64,000 nt of DNA from Trochalopteron elliotii. Lineage: Eukaryota > Chordata > Aves > Passeriformes > Leiothrichidae. Position 1 is the first letter of the stretch, and each line of letters starts with the position of its first letter. Positions 1 through 10,692 of the stretch are shown piece after piece. The notes under the pieces are model-generated. The model was given only the letters and a program-made list of their open reading frames with translations, did not search any database and was not told the DNA's origin. The stretch covers positions 2,671,728 to 2,735,727 of the forward strand of contig JANPWX010000009.1 of the NCBI GenBank assembly GCA_024734555.1. The letters are read 5' to 3'. Both the position numbers and the translations under genes were made by a program.

Positions 1-390
1 TTTTTTTCTGCAGCCGCTCAAAATAATTTTTTTATATCCCAAGCAATGACACATAGGTGGTTCCTCCTGATCTAGTCGATGCAAAACTGTGTCTAAGAAT
101 GAGCAAACCTAGCTCAGTAAGACACAAGAAGCACCTGTACCAGCTAAAATTTTCAGCTGGTTCAACCATAATTTCAAACCTTTCAGCTTTTAATAGGCAG
201 GCATCTTCAGGAGGACACAACAAAACAAAAGCAGGAGGCAGCAAAACAAAAGCACACCAAAGCTAGGCAGGGTAAGCATGAAAAAAGGAGAGAGAAAATA
301 AAGGTATATACTCTCACTAAGCAGCTGCCACCTGCCTATTGCTGGCACCTATTTGATTTATTTTTAGGTTTATTATTAGATTTATTACTA
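1..390. other. Unique non-coding sequence
   Basis: No gene is visible. The stretch is AT-rich and begins with a short T run. The open frames here are short (about 70 codons), lack recognisable motifs and overlap one another on both strands, as expected by chance. It ends with T-rich repeats of the type ttattactagattta that lead into the CR1 fragment. Confidence 0.6.
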
Positions 391-617
391 GATTTAGATT
401 GGATATTGGGAAAAAATTCTTCACTGGAAAGGTTGCCAAGCTTTGGAACAGACTGCCCAGGGAATTAGTGTAGTTCCCATCCCTGGAGGAATTGTAAAGA
501 CATGAAGATATGGCACTTGGGGACATGACTGAGTGGTGGACTTTGCAGTGCTGAGTTAATTGTGGGACTTGATGATTTTAAAAGTCCTTTGCAACCTAAA
601 CGAGTCTATGATTTTAT
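391..617 (+). mobile_element. CR1 LINE 3' end (5'-truncated copy)
   Basis: The segment reads like the 3' terminus of an avian CR1 retrotransposon on the plus strand. It starts near 'gattggatattggg', passes through the phrases 'ggaacagactgcccagg' and 'catccctggagg', then 'ggcacttggggacatg' and 'tagtggtggactt'-like text, and ends with 'gtctatgatttta', a worn copy of the 8-base ATTCTATG terminal repeat. In intact CR1 this part encodes the last residues of the ORF2 endonuclease/reverse transcriptase and the short 3' UTR. Only this tail survives, which is typical of the severe 5' truncation of CR1. Many differences from the usual CR1 wording suggest an old insertion. No intact frame remains. Confidence 0.9.
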
Positions 618-940
618 CCCCTCTCCTGCCACGTGGCACTCGAGCCTGGCAGTGCAAGAAGGCCAGGGCAGACCCTCCCAAGGCAGCGATTACACCTCCA
701 GTGCCCGATGCACCTGAATCATCATGTGCCTGATGTTCCTGGAGGGATCAGTCCAGCCTGGCTTCCTTGCCGGGGCTTGGGCTCTCACTGAGTGCTGCCA
801 TGGGCTGTTTTACATCCCCGGGAACAGGGATGGCCAACTCACTTCCTCTTAAATTATATCAGTCCCTACTGCCCACCCTTGAAGGGACTTCAAGACGCTG
901 TAGGGGCCAAGAGCGACGGGGCATTGGATTATCCGCAGGG
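618..940. other. Unique sequence, moderately GC-rich
   Basis: No recognisable gene or repeat. GC content rises toward the CpG-rich block that follows. An open frame on the plus strand starting near 767 (126 codons) runs into that block, but it has no recognisable domain and I do not call it a gene. Confidence 0.5.
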
Positions 941-1155
941 CTAAAACACGAGGTGGCTCTCTGGGCTGGGAGGTGGCGGCGTTCGCTCACTCCTACTGGC
1001 CCTCACACCCGAGCCCGCGTCAACACCCAAATATCTGCCCATGGCCACACGGACACAAGAGCCTCCAGCAGAGCCGCCGCCCGCAGCCCCCTCACGGCGG
1101 TCCCGGCCCGGGCCAGGCCCCGCTGCCCGCCCGGCCGCGGGTCTTAGAACCAGCC
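941..1155. promoter_or_regulatory. CpG-island-like block at the edge of an assembly gap
   Basis: I count about 19 CpG dinucleotides between roughly 970 and 1155, against a near absence of CpG in most of the window, with strings such as 'gccgccgcccgcagccc' and 'ggtcccggcccgggcc'. In birds such blocks usually mark promoters and first exons, and they are often lost from assemblies because of their high GC; here the block runs directly into an N gap. A plus-strand frame starts at the ATG at 1041 and encodes a Pro/Ala/Arg-rich N-terminus (MATRTQEPPAEPPP...) that is still open when the gap begins, which is what a truncated first coding exon would look like. A minus-strand frame also crosses the block, so direction is undecided. 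No TATA box or splice donor is visible on the sequenced side. Promoter role is inferred from composition only. Confidence 0.5.
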
Positions 1156-1532
1156 NNNNNNNNNNNNNNNNNNNNNNNNNNNNNNNNNNNNNNNNNNNNN
1201 NNNNNNNNNNNNNNNNNNNNNNNNNNNNNNNNNNNNNNNNNNNNNNNNNNNNNNNNNNNNNNNNNNNNNNNNNNNNNNNNNNNNNNNNNNNNNNNNNNNN
1301 NNNNNNNNNNNNNNNNNNNNNNNNNNNNNNNNNNNNNNNNNNNNNNNNNNNNNNNNNNNNNNNNNNNNNNNNNNNNNNNNNNNNNNNNNNNNNNNNNNNN
1401 NNNNNNNNNNNNNNNNNNNNNNNNNNNNNNNNNNNNNNNNNNNNNNNNNNNNNNNNNNNNNNNNNNNNNNNNNNNNNNNNNNNNNNNNNNNNNNNNNNNN
1501 NNNNNNNNNNNNNNNNNNNNNNNNNNNNNNNN
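1156..1532. other. Assembly gap (377 N)
   Basis: Unsequenced run of 377 N. The left flank is extremely GC-rich and the right flank is ordinary AT-rich sequence, so the missing bases probably hold the rest of the CpG-rich block. Any open frame drawn across it is an artefact. Confidence 0.99.
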
Positions 1533-2020
1533 GGCAGTGCAGAAAAAGACAAATCCAAATGCTGGGGATGAGAAGTATCCAGGGAGGCTTGTGAAGACGC
1601 ACTGGAAGGAGAGACAAAATATTAAGCGCTAGCCCCGATCCCTAACACACATTATCAGCAGATTTCTTCTGCATATGTGGGTGTCCTTTACATGTACAGG
1701 TGGATGGAGGTATCTGAGGCAGGAACCAGTTTGAAAAAAAAGGGAATCTTATAACACCCAGCCCAGCATGCTCTAATCCCAGAGCTATGGTACTCATTTG
1801 AGCAGTTCTGGCTATGAACAGTGCTGGGTTTATAGTTTTCTAGCAGCCCTCAGCATCTCTAGAGGGACCAGCAGTTCCTTTCAGAACTGAGATCACTCCC
1901 AATGATACTGGAATATTAAAAAAAAATCCAGACCAGCATGGCATCAAAGAGATCCTAGTTTAATCCTTCTTTTCACAAGTAACAAAAAGTAACAGATTTA
2001 GCAAGTAAAATAATACCTCT
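1533..2020. other. Unique non-coding sequence
   Basis: AT-rich sequence with short A runs, such as those near 1735 and 1918. No gene, repeat or regulatory element is recognised. Confidence 0.5.
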
Positions 2021-2300
2021 TGTGGTGTCCGACCCTTAAGGGGAAGGGACCACCCAAAATTTGCAGATGCTTATGGTCAAAAAGGAGTGATAATAGTCAG
2101 AGGGTCCACAAAAGAATCTTACAAAGTTTTATTAGTAAATTATAAACCTGGCATGGAAATTGGTATAAATTAGTCCCTTCTCACATAAGCCCATGCTGGT
2201 GGGTGCTTTTTATCTTTATCTTGGTAAAAAAATGCTGGGGACCTCAAACCCTAAGAGAAAGCAGCCTTTTGAGGAGTCAGAGCATTTCCGATTACATTAC
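2021..2300 (-). mobile_element. Probable degraded solo LTR (endogenous retrovirus)
   Basis: Read on the minus strand, this block has the order of a retroviral long terminal repeat. There is a TATA-like GATAAAAAG (2206-2214), then an AATAAA polyadenylation signal about 75 bases on (2128-2133), then a U5-like segment with 'ggaccctctg' and 'gggtggtccctt', ending in '...gggtcggacaccaca' at 2021, which gives the canonical terminal CA. No primer-binding site follows the CA end and no internal retroviral sequence adjoins, so it is either a solo LTR or a stray 3' LTR. The outer (U3) boundary is vague; I place it near 2300 and see no clear target-site duplication. The family is not identified. Confidence 0.45.
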
Positions 2301-3454
2301 TTACCTGTTTGTTGCAAACTGAGGGAAGTGAGGGAATGGGATAATGGAGGAGGAAAAAGAAATACAAAATGAGAGTAACTAGGAAGGACTATGTGCCTTT
2401 CCTCCGCTTGTCAAAAGCAGATCAACAAATACCTGTTCCTGCCTTTGTGAAGGTAAAGAAAAAGAAGAATGCTGAATGGCAAAGTCATCTTTTCAAAGAC
2501 TTTAGCTCAGGTAAAATGAATGAAAAATTCCAATGGTCCCCAAAAGTAAATACTTAAACTGAGCTGGGTGTATGCAACTCAGCTGGGCATATGCAACTCA
2601 CCTACCAAGAGTATAGTGCAGGTAGGTGTTGAGATCTTGGGATACATTCAAACAGTGATGAGAAGCAAGTACACTGGTAATGCCACCTTTCAGGCAACAA
2701 GGGTCACAGCTGGGATCCCAGACTTCCAGTGCCAGCCAAACACTGTGGCCTGGGTTTGCTCTCAAGTTTACCCTTGAGCAGAAAAAAACACCTACCTTCA
2801 AACATCACTGTCTGCATTCTCATTTTTCCAGGAAAATGTTGGCAATTATATTACCCTACCAATATCAATTGTGCATTTGTGTCTGTTTCTGTACAGCTTG
2901 TGCACTGGAAATGTGTTTTGGCTCTAGTTCAAATCCACTTCAGTGCCCCCAATGAGATCTTCATTGTTCTAAAGGCTTGCTGAGATTTTTTCCAGTTTAT
3001 ACACAACTGTTTCTAAACCCTAGGACCTGTGCTTTTGGTTGTCTATCAGGAAAGAGTGGCAAAGATTAGAGAAGTGCATGCCTTTGGCTGCATACTTTAA
3101 AATAAAACAGCTGTGGTTTTCAGGAACCTCTTTTAAGGTGTAATAAATCCGACTTTCTAAATGCCCAAGGCTGTGTTTATCTAGAAGTATCTTGGGGGAG
3201 ATTGCTATGTCTATTAATCTGTTTTCCTGTTTCCTTACCTCAGGGCTTAAAGGCTGCATAAACCAACCAGCTAGAAGGCTGTAAGGAAAAGTCTCCACAG
3301 ACAAGTATCTCCCTCTGCTTTCTGTTCTTAAGCAACACTCGTGGTGCAGGGGAGTCATTAGACATTCTTATAATGCAGGAGCAGTAGATGAGGGTGATAT
3401 GGTAGGGACACACCAGCATGACCTCTGTCTTAGAAGAAACCTCAATCCTCATCA
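2301..3454. other. Unique non-coding sequence with a small tandem duplication
   Basis: No gene recognised. A 19-bp unit (agctgggtgtatgcaactc) at 2562-2580 is repeated head to tail with two changes at 2581-2599. The remaining sequence shows no repeat signature, and its open frames are short and lack motifs. Confidence 0.5.
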
Positions 3455-3830
3455 GGACCTTTAAAAGAGTTAACAAAACAGTGGATAAAGGACAACCAGT
3501 GTCTGTATTTTATTTAGACCTTCAAAAGGCTTTTGATAAAGTTCCTGAGAAAAGGCTATAAAGGAAACTTAGTAACCACAAGGTGAGAGGTAAAGTCCTG
3601 CATGGACCGGAGAGGAAAAAAGCCCACAGCTGAGGGAATGGAAACAAAGAGGAACAAATGGTCTGTCTCAGCATGGAAAGGACTTCCACGTAGGGTGCCC
3701 CAAGATTAAAAATATGACACGTGCCTGGGATATTTATTAATGATTTGAAGGCCATGGTGAAGAGCAAAGGTGACAAAGCTTGTGTCGTGAGAAATTGCAG
3801 AGGATGAAAACATTAAGAGAACTGAGATAG
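3455..3830 (+). pseudogene. LINE reverse-transcriptase fossil (CR1-like)
   Basis: Around 3500-3545 one plus-strand frame reads YLDLQKAFDKVP, the conserved block of CR1/L2-type reverse transcriptases that carries the first catalytic aspartate (usual form YLDFxKAFDxV). About 150 bases on, in another frame, 'GLPRRVPQ' matches the 'SGVPQGSVL' block, and near 3735-3760 'FINDLK' matches 'LFINDL'. The order and spacing fit a LINE RT, but the frame is broken by stops and shifts (for example right after VPEKRL and within the VPQ block), and the segment encoding the catalytic FADDT motif is not readable. It is an old, non-functional internal fragment; no 3' terminus of the same copy is seen. CR1 is the likeliest family for a bird, but L2 cannot be excluded. 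Confidence 0.7.
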
Positions 3831-6800
3831 TGAATGAAATTAAGCACACACAGGAAAACAACACTCTGTAGAGAACACTACAAACTACTTATGTGTGTGG
3901 GTAGGTTTTGAATTTCTTTTAAACATCCTTAAATGAATCAGGCACCTGTACAGTCAGCTCAAGGAAACTGACTCCTGACCATGCACTGGTGGTTGAGAAA
4001 GCACCAGTCTTTTTGAAAAACTTACGAGAAAGTTTTTTTCTGAAAAGCCAATAAAGACTGCAGTCCTGTGGTTTCTTATTAGCAGATGGGATGACCTGTT
4101 TTTGCCTTGGCCATCACATTCAGGTTCAGCCCACCCTGCTGAAAGGAGAAACAATGAAAGGAGCTGCCAAAAGGTCTGACAAGGCTGAGTTTCTTCTGCC
4201 TCTGCTCCTCATGCTTAGGTTCCCTGGGGCCTGAAAAATCAGAGGCTATATTGGTACAATATATATCAGATAAATTTAATAAATATCTCTCTTGTGCCAA
4301 GAAGGCTGAGTAGAATCTCTGTCTTTCCATGTTACACTGTAAATGTTTGGCACATATTTAAACTAGAGTTATGAAATATATTTTATTGCACTGTAATTTG
4401 GTTTATTTGGCTTTAACAGCTGTCTTTATTAAGAATTTGCACTTAAAAATCAATATTTATTTTGGGGTGACAGTTATCACAGTTTAGAGCTTTTGCTCAG
4501 TCTCAGGTTTTTGGTCACTTTTAACATTAGACAAAGAGGCTGCACTCCACATTTGAGAAGGTAGGATCCAGGGCCAAGAAGCATCCACAAAGCTCACTCA
4601 GTAAAAATATACACTACTAGAAGAAAATACATGTTTTTAACCTCTGTGATCCAGTTCTGAGGAGAAATATGAGAAAGGGAGATTTGAAATTACTTTTAGT
4701 TACTGTATTTAAAGGTAAAGCATAAACTACATGAAGCCTGTTGTGGGACAGGTAGCAACCACATAGATAGGTATAGCATAACAACTCATAGAGAACAGGA
4801 GAAGGTGTCGTGGCTGATCACTGAAGAAAAAGGGTCATCTCAATTCACTTCAGCTATCTAAAAGCTTGGCATTGGTAGTGAAAGGAGAGAGACAAACCCA
4901 TATCCAAGGGACAATTGTCTGCAGGTGCCTATGAATCCTTTGTTTCCTGTATAATCCCCTCTATCTGTTGATTCAGAGTTACGACCTTCTCTGAAGCAGG
5001 GTATCTTTAAAAAGGTACCTGCGCTTAATCTGGCTGGGATGGAGTTAACAGTCCTGATGATGCTGTGCTTTATGTTTGTGTCCAAAACAGTGTTCATAGC
5101 ACACTAATGTTTAAGCTATTGCTGAACAGTGCCTGCACATCATCAAAGATTTCTCTTTTTTCCACTTTGTCCTCACTTCCTGAAGCAAATAGGTAAGAGG
5201 TGAGCAGGCAATTGGGAGGGGGCACAGTCATGACAGCTGTCCTGAACTGGCCAAAGGGATGCTGCATGCCATGTAGTGTAATGCTCAGCAATAAAAACAG
5301 GGATAGAGAAAGAACAAGGAACTTTTAGGACTTCCAACATGTTCAGTGCTTGGAGACTGGTTGTTCTGCTTGCAGTTCTCCTTTTCTCTTCACCAGTCAA
5401 ACAAGTTTTCTCACTTTTATTTTTCCTCTTCCATCCCCTGTCCTGCTGTGGGGGCAAGGGTGAGTAAGCAGCTGTGTTGGAGCTTGGCTGCTGGACAGGA
5501 TCAATCCACCACAACAGCAATTATCCTACATTCCTAAATTAACTGTCTGCACATATGAAGGGTGAACCAAGACAAATGTAAGTCTGGTAAAATGGGATTA
5601 AAATAACACCAAAAATGATACTTTTGAGTAAATCATAGAGAAATAGGGACTGGGTTACCCTTATTGAGGGGAGATTTCTGCAGAACACCTCAATAATATT
5701 TTTTGGATTCTAACAATCTCTGTCTCAGATGATGGCTTGCCTATCCATCCCACATGTATAAAAGAGATTCCTGTGCAAAGTTATATCTATGAAGGAGTAT
5801 TTAATGTGCTCCTGAGCAATCCATCTGAATCCTGTGCCTGTGGCAATATCACAGGAAATGCCAACACACAGCTCATAAAATGTCAGCTTTCCACAAAGCA
5901 AGAAAAGAAATGCTATTCCTTTGTGCTATAATATGATGCCTCATGCAGTTTTCTTCTGGGTTTGTATTTGGTTTCCTGAAGTTTTTGAAGCAGGAGCATA
6001 CACTAACCTGCTCCATAGGGCCATCACACTTACGGGATCAGTGTAGTGAGGGAGACTGATATCTCAGTTTTGATCTGCCATGTGGCCACAAGTAAGTCAC
6101 CCCTTCTCTCTCTACTTTGTTTTCCTTCACCTATCTGGATTGTTTATTTGAATGTAATCCCTTTAGAGAGAAACTGTCTCAGGGTTTTTAGGCACAATGG
6201 CAGAGATGTCTATCCTCTGGTGTATTAGGAAGGACATTGTGACTCCATGGCTAGAGTAATCTGACTTGGATTGACTGTTGGGTTCACTGGTAAACCACCA
6301 AAATTTGCCTCCACAGATGCTCCTGGTTTTACTTTCTCCTACAGTATCAGATTAGGATTACCTTCACACCATCACAGTCTTGTTACTACTTTTTCACAAG
6401 CCCTCTAAGCCTCAGGAAAGGCAAGCTGGAAACCATGGGCCTGCTAGAGAGTTCTCAGCCCCATCAGGTGTACTGCAAAATTGTAGCCAGTAATGGGGAT
6501 GACTATCAAGCACACATTTCTGCAGTGGGAGCTTCTGCAAAGTCTGGAGACAAACAGGGAGGAGAGTCTAGGGACTAGCAAGCGGCTCTTAGCAGAAGTC
6601 TCTTAAAAAAAGCTTAAAAATAACTTCTGTTGATTTCAGACCAAAAGTCCTGAGAGAAGAGGGAGGAGGAAGAGGAGGATTCCAGCACTGGGAGCAGCCA
6701 AGCAAAGCAGCATGTCCCTGGCACAGGAGGAGCGGAGGACATGCCTTCTGCAGGGATTATGCAGAGCTGCTGGAAGTGAAGCCTGAAAACCGACAGAACG

Positions 6801-9800
6801 GAAGCTTGGAAACCGAGCCCTGGGCTGAAGCGGGTAATTTACCTTATTTGAAATAAAAACAGCTTAAGTTGAAGCCAGCCGGAAATTCAGCTGACTTGAA
6901 GCTGCAAGCAAAATTAGCATAACACTCTGCAGGTTGAAACATGGGGGAAGCAGACTGAGGGATTGAGCCTTGACGTCTGGCAGTGTAAGGAAGCTGCTAC
7001 TGCTTCTGCAGTGCTATTCAAAATTATCCCTTAAAGCTAAAATCATTGCAAGACCAAGCTAGAAGACCATAATAGTGCCTGTTGGCCTTAAATGCAACAA
7101 GCAAAAAAAAGACAACTGCAGCAGAATCATCATTAAAAGGAATAAGACTATGACTAGCCCCCCCAGATTGGCAGAGCAGGGTAAGTACAACTGACAGACT
7201 GAAACATCTCGGCCAGGAGTCTGTCAGTGTAAATCAGTGTAGCTATGCCACTGACTTCCACAGTGAAGCTGGGCCAGTTCATTCCATTAAGAATCCAGAT
7301 CTTGAATACAAGTAAGTACAGCCTGTGTCCTGCAAAGTGCTGTTTACTGAGCAGGGGTTGGGGGAGGAGGGGATCACAATTCACCATATCACACTGAAAG
7401 ACCCAAGGTGGCTTTCATGACTTTGCTCCAGCAGTCTAATCCTAGAAGCCTTCTAATCATAGTGGTTGCCAGACAGGCTAACTCAGCCATGTGAACTAAT
7501 GTATCCTGCTACTGCTGTTAGACTTATTCCGGTTCCCAAGCTAATTCCTGTACAGCTAGCTTGTACAGTTGGCCTGTATAATTCAACACTACACTGCACT
7601 GGCAAACCCTTTAGGAGTGTGTCTGTGTGCAAGCAAGAGAGTGCAGTTAAGTGATGCTGTACTCCCAGGCTTGTGAATATCTGGGAATTTTATTTGCCCA
7701 TATACTGACAACCAAAAATTCAGTTCTTTTCCTGGTGTTTACAAACCAGATCCTATGCCAGTAAGTGGCTTAATTTGAATGACACAGTGATTAATGTAGC
7801 CAGCTATAATAGGGCACCAATGCTTCAGCTTCTGTTTCCCCTGAACTTACACTGGTAAGTGGCAACAATGGTAACCTCTTCTTCATACTTGAAAACAGTG
7901 CTTTCTCAAATATGAAGATTTTGCACCACTGTGCCAGGATGCAAAGCAATGTCACTGCATGCAGAGTAAGATAATGTTGTGTCTGAACACCATCATATTC
8001 CTACTGCAAAGTAATATTTTTGCAAGACGTGGAGTGGATTCTCTGGACTACAAATACCACAAGAGTCTCACTGAAAGGAATCCTTAAAAAGGGATCCACA
8101 ATGTGTATTTTCATACAGAACATGCAGAGTAGTCCCTGTGTCATTAGTGTGCCATCTACTACCATTTTATTGAGTTTATCTGAGTTTTGTTACAATATCC
8201 TAGTGTCTCAGGATCTGTTCCTTTAAAGGAACAGGCAGCTGGGTGGAGCATGTGATCAAAGAGTTCACCAGTGTTTGCAGTGAAGCTTAAACATGAATGA
8301 GCCTAGACATGCTTGGAAGCCCAAGAAAGTATTAATAAAACTTGCTCAGTGTTTTTAATGAAGGTGTTTGGAGCAGTAAGATCCCAGAAGTCGTTTCCAA
8401 CTTGAGGAATATGCACACATATAGCTGAAGAGACAGCAAAAGCACATTTTCTAAAGGGGGCATTTCTATGTGATTATCCTCTGCTTATAAAAAAACAGGT
8501 CTTAGCTGAAATTTTGAGATGAACCAACTTCTATATATCATGAATTCCACACACATAAAAGGAGCAAAAAATACACTGTGGGCTTTTTATAAAATCTGTT
8601 TTTCCAGAAAGAAGTACCATTGCAGACATAAAACTTTTTCCAGGCTTGCCCTGGGCACTCCTTGAAATATGCTGTATGGACAATACTCACTCATACCTCT
8701 GGCTGTCTGTAGGAGATATTCATCCTGTCTCTCCTTGGCAAGCTGGGTTTCCTGTCCAGCCCCACAGGATTTATTGCCTCATTGTGGTGGAAAAAAATTG
8801 AGGCTGGTGACTGACCATATATGGGTATGGAAAAACCAAGATGGGCTAGAAGGGGGGAAAAAAAAAAGAAAAGTGGGTATAATTACAAGTCAATTAAATA
8901 TAAATCATTATAAGGATAAGAGGAAAGGTGCAGCATGTAGAAACCTGCAAGAAATACAGATGTTCTCTGACTTTCTCCCTCCACCCCTGTGGATTAGCAG
9001 GGCTGAGGAGCAGGGCCCGTACTGGCACTGTGCACCATCTTCACATCATCTGGGTGGATTTCCAGCCATTGACAAGCTCAAAGTAGATTAACAATGCAGC
9101 AACACCTTTAAAGAAAGCAGTGGAAGGAGGCTGAGAGGCTGAGATCTTTTGGCTAGGTTGGTTTTTGCTTCCATTATTGCCTAGTAACATATAATTCTTC
9201 ACAAGGGCGTAAAATTGCTCTTTACTAATATTTTTCTCATTCAAAGGTCAGCAAAGCCAAAGTGAAAGTTAAAGAGGATGAGTGCATGACTCAGTGGGGC
9301 TGATGAAAGCAACCAGCCATTTTTGGAGAAGAGAGACTTAATCTACTATCTCATAAGGGACAACCTGTGCCAGTTGTGGCCACCACAGGCTGTCAGCATG
9401 TGTGGCAGAGAGGGCAGAATCTGGGGGTCTACTTTTACCACCATGAAGATTTACTCAGCTCATGCAAGGATGGTAAAAGCCACAAGCCGTTCTTTATTCA
9501 AAATGGAGTACAGGCCAAAAAAAATGACAGGCCAGAGTCAAAGAAAAGCAGGCCAAGGTAACTGAGTCCCATCAGGAGTGGAAGATGGCCTTAACTCATT
9601 CAAAAGAGTCAAAAACCCAAAGAGTGCTTTTTTCAGAGGTACCATTCCAGTCCTGACTCAAAGGCTAGGCAGCACAAAGCAGCGTGGCTCCACAGATGGT
9701 TCACACCAAATCAGCTGCTGGCCAGTGTGTTAAAAAACCCCTTAAATTGTCAGTTAGTCTGTGCTTCATTATTTGCTTCTTACCCATTTCTACTGAATCT

Positions 9801-10652
9801 ATACCAGCTCTGATAGGCGACAGTGCCATTGAGAATCTGCTGATTCAAATCCCTCCCTCCTCAGCAGAAAGCCAGTGGGAGGAAGGAAGAAAGAAACCCA
9901 ACTCGACATTCTATTTTTCCCCCTTCAAATAAACCCTAAATTGCTTCTTTAATGCACTCGAGGTTTTGAGCAGGGTAGGAAGCTCTGATACAGAATGGGG
10001 CTACAATTTTGTTAAAAGACAAGCTCTGCAGCAAGCCTGTGAACTCCAATAAATTTGTAACTCTGTTCCCAGTCAGAAACAGAACAATAGCCTCTCCTGT
10101 TTAATTGTGGATTGCTGCAAGTGGTTTCGTGCTCAAACCCTCTTGTAATGTAGTCCTCTCCTTTTAATCATCAAAGGTGATCTCTGCCAAAGCAGCTGAC
10201 AGTTGCATTTGATCAAGTGTAATAGGAACAGTCAGATCTTCCAGGATCCTTGTAGTTACCCATTTTCCATGTGTAATTCCAGTCTATTTCATACAAGTTT
10301 AATATGACAACTGTATTACAGAATTAGAGGGAGGATTTGGGGTGAGATGACTCACAGATTTTTTTTCTTTTTTATTATAAAATATGATCTGAAAAACAAA
10401 AGCCACTTTCTATTCCCAGCCCTGCTACTGACCTCTTGTATGACCTTGAACAACCTTTGATGTCTAGATCCCTTCTTCCACTTTGCCTGTCATTGCAATT
10501 TAGACACTGTGAGCTCAGTGGTGCAGTGGCTGCCTGGTTTTGGGGTCCCAGCATAACAGCTATGACAGATGAGTGTGTACTTAGAGTTGGTGACATCTGG
10601 ACTTTAACACCACTCACATACATTAGTGGCTGTATAAATATTTATATTTATC
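3831..10652. other. Unique non-coding sequence (6.8 kb)
   Basis: No coding exon, RNA gene or repeat family is recognised in this AT-rich stretch. Local features: a purine-rich GGA/GAA tract at 6655-6690, followed by a patch with several CpGs at 6785-6835 (accgacagaacgg ... gaagcggg), slightly reminiscent of a non-coding first exon but without supporting signals. A plus-strand frame at 8669-9091 (140 codons) lacks any motif and is treated as chance. Confidence 0.5.
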
Positions 10653-10692
10653 ACTATATATATATATGTGTGTGTGTCTATATATGTACACA
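10653..10692. repeat. TA/TG microsatellite
   Basis: A run of TATATATA passing into TGTGTGTG and back to TATATG. It is a short compound dinucleotide repeat, possibly length-polymorphic. Confidence 0.85.

Noticed and set aside
941..1632. Long open frames on both strands (up to 219 codons) across 941-1632
   Set aside because: Most of each frame is the run of N; the length is an artefact of the gap. Only the CpG-rich flank is kept as evidence.
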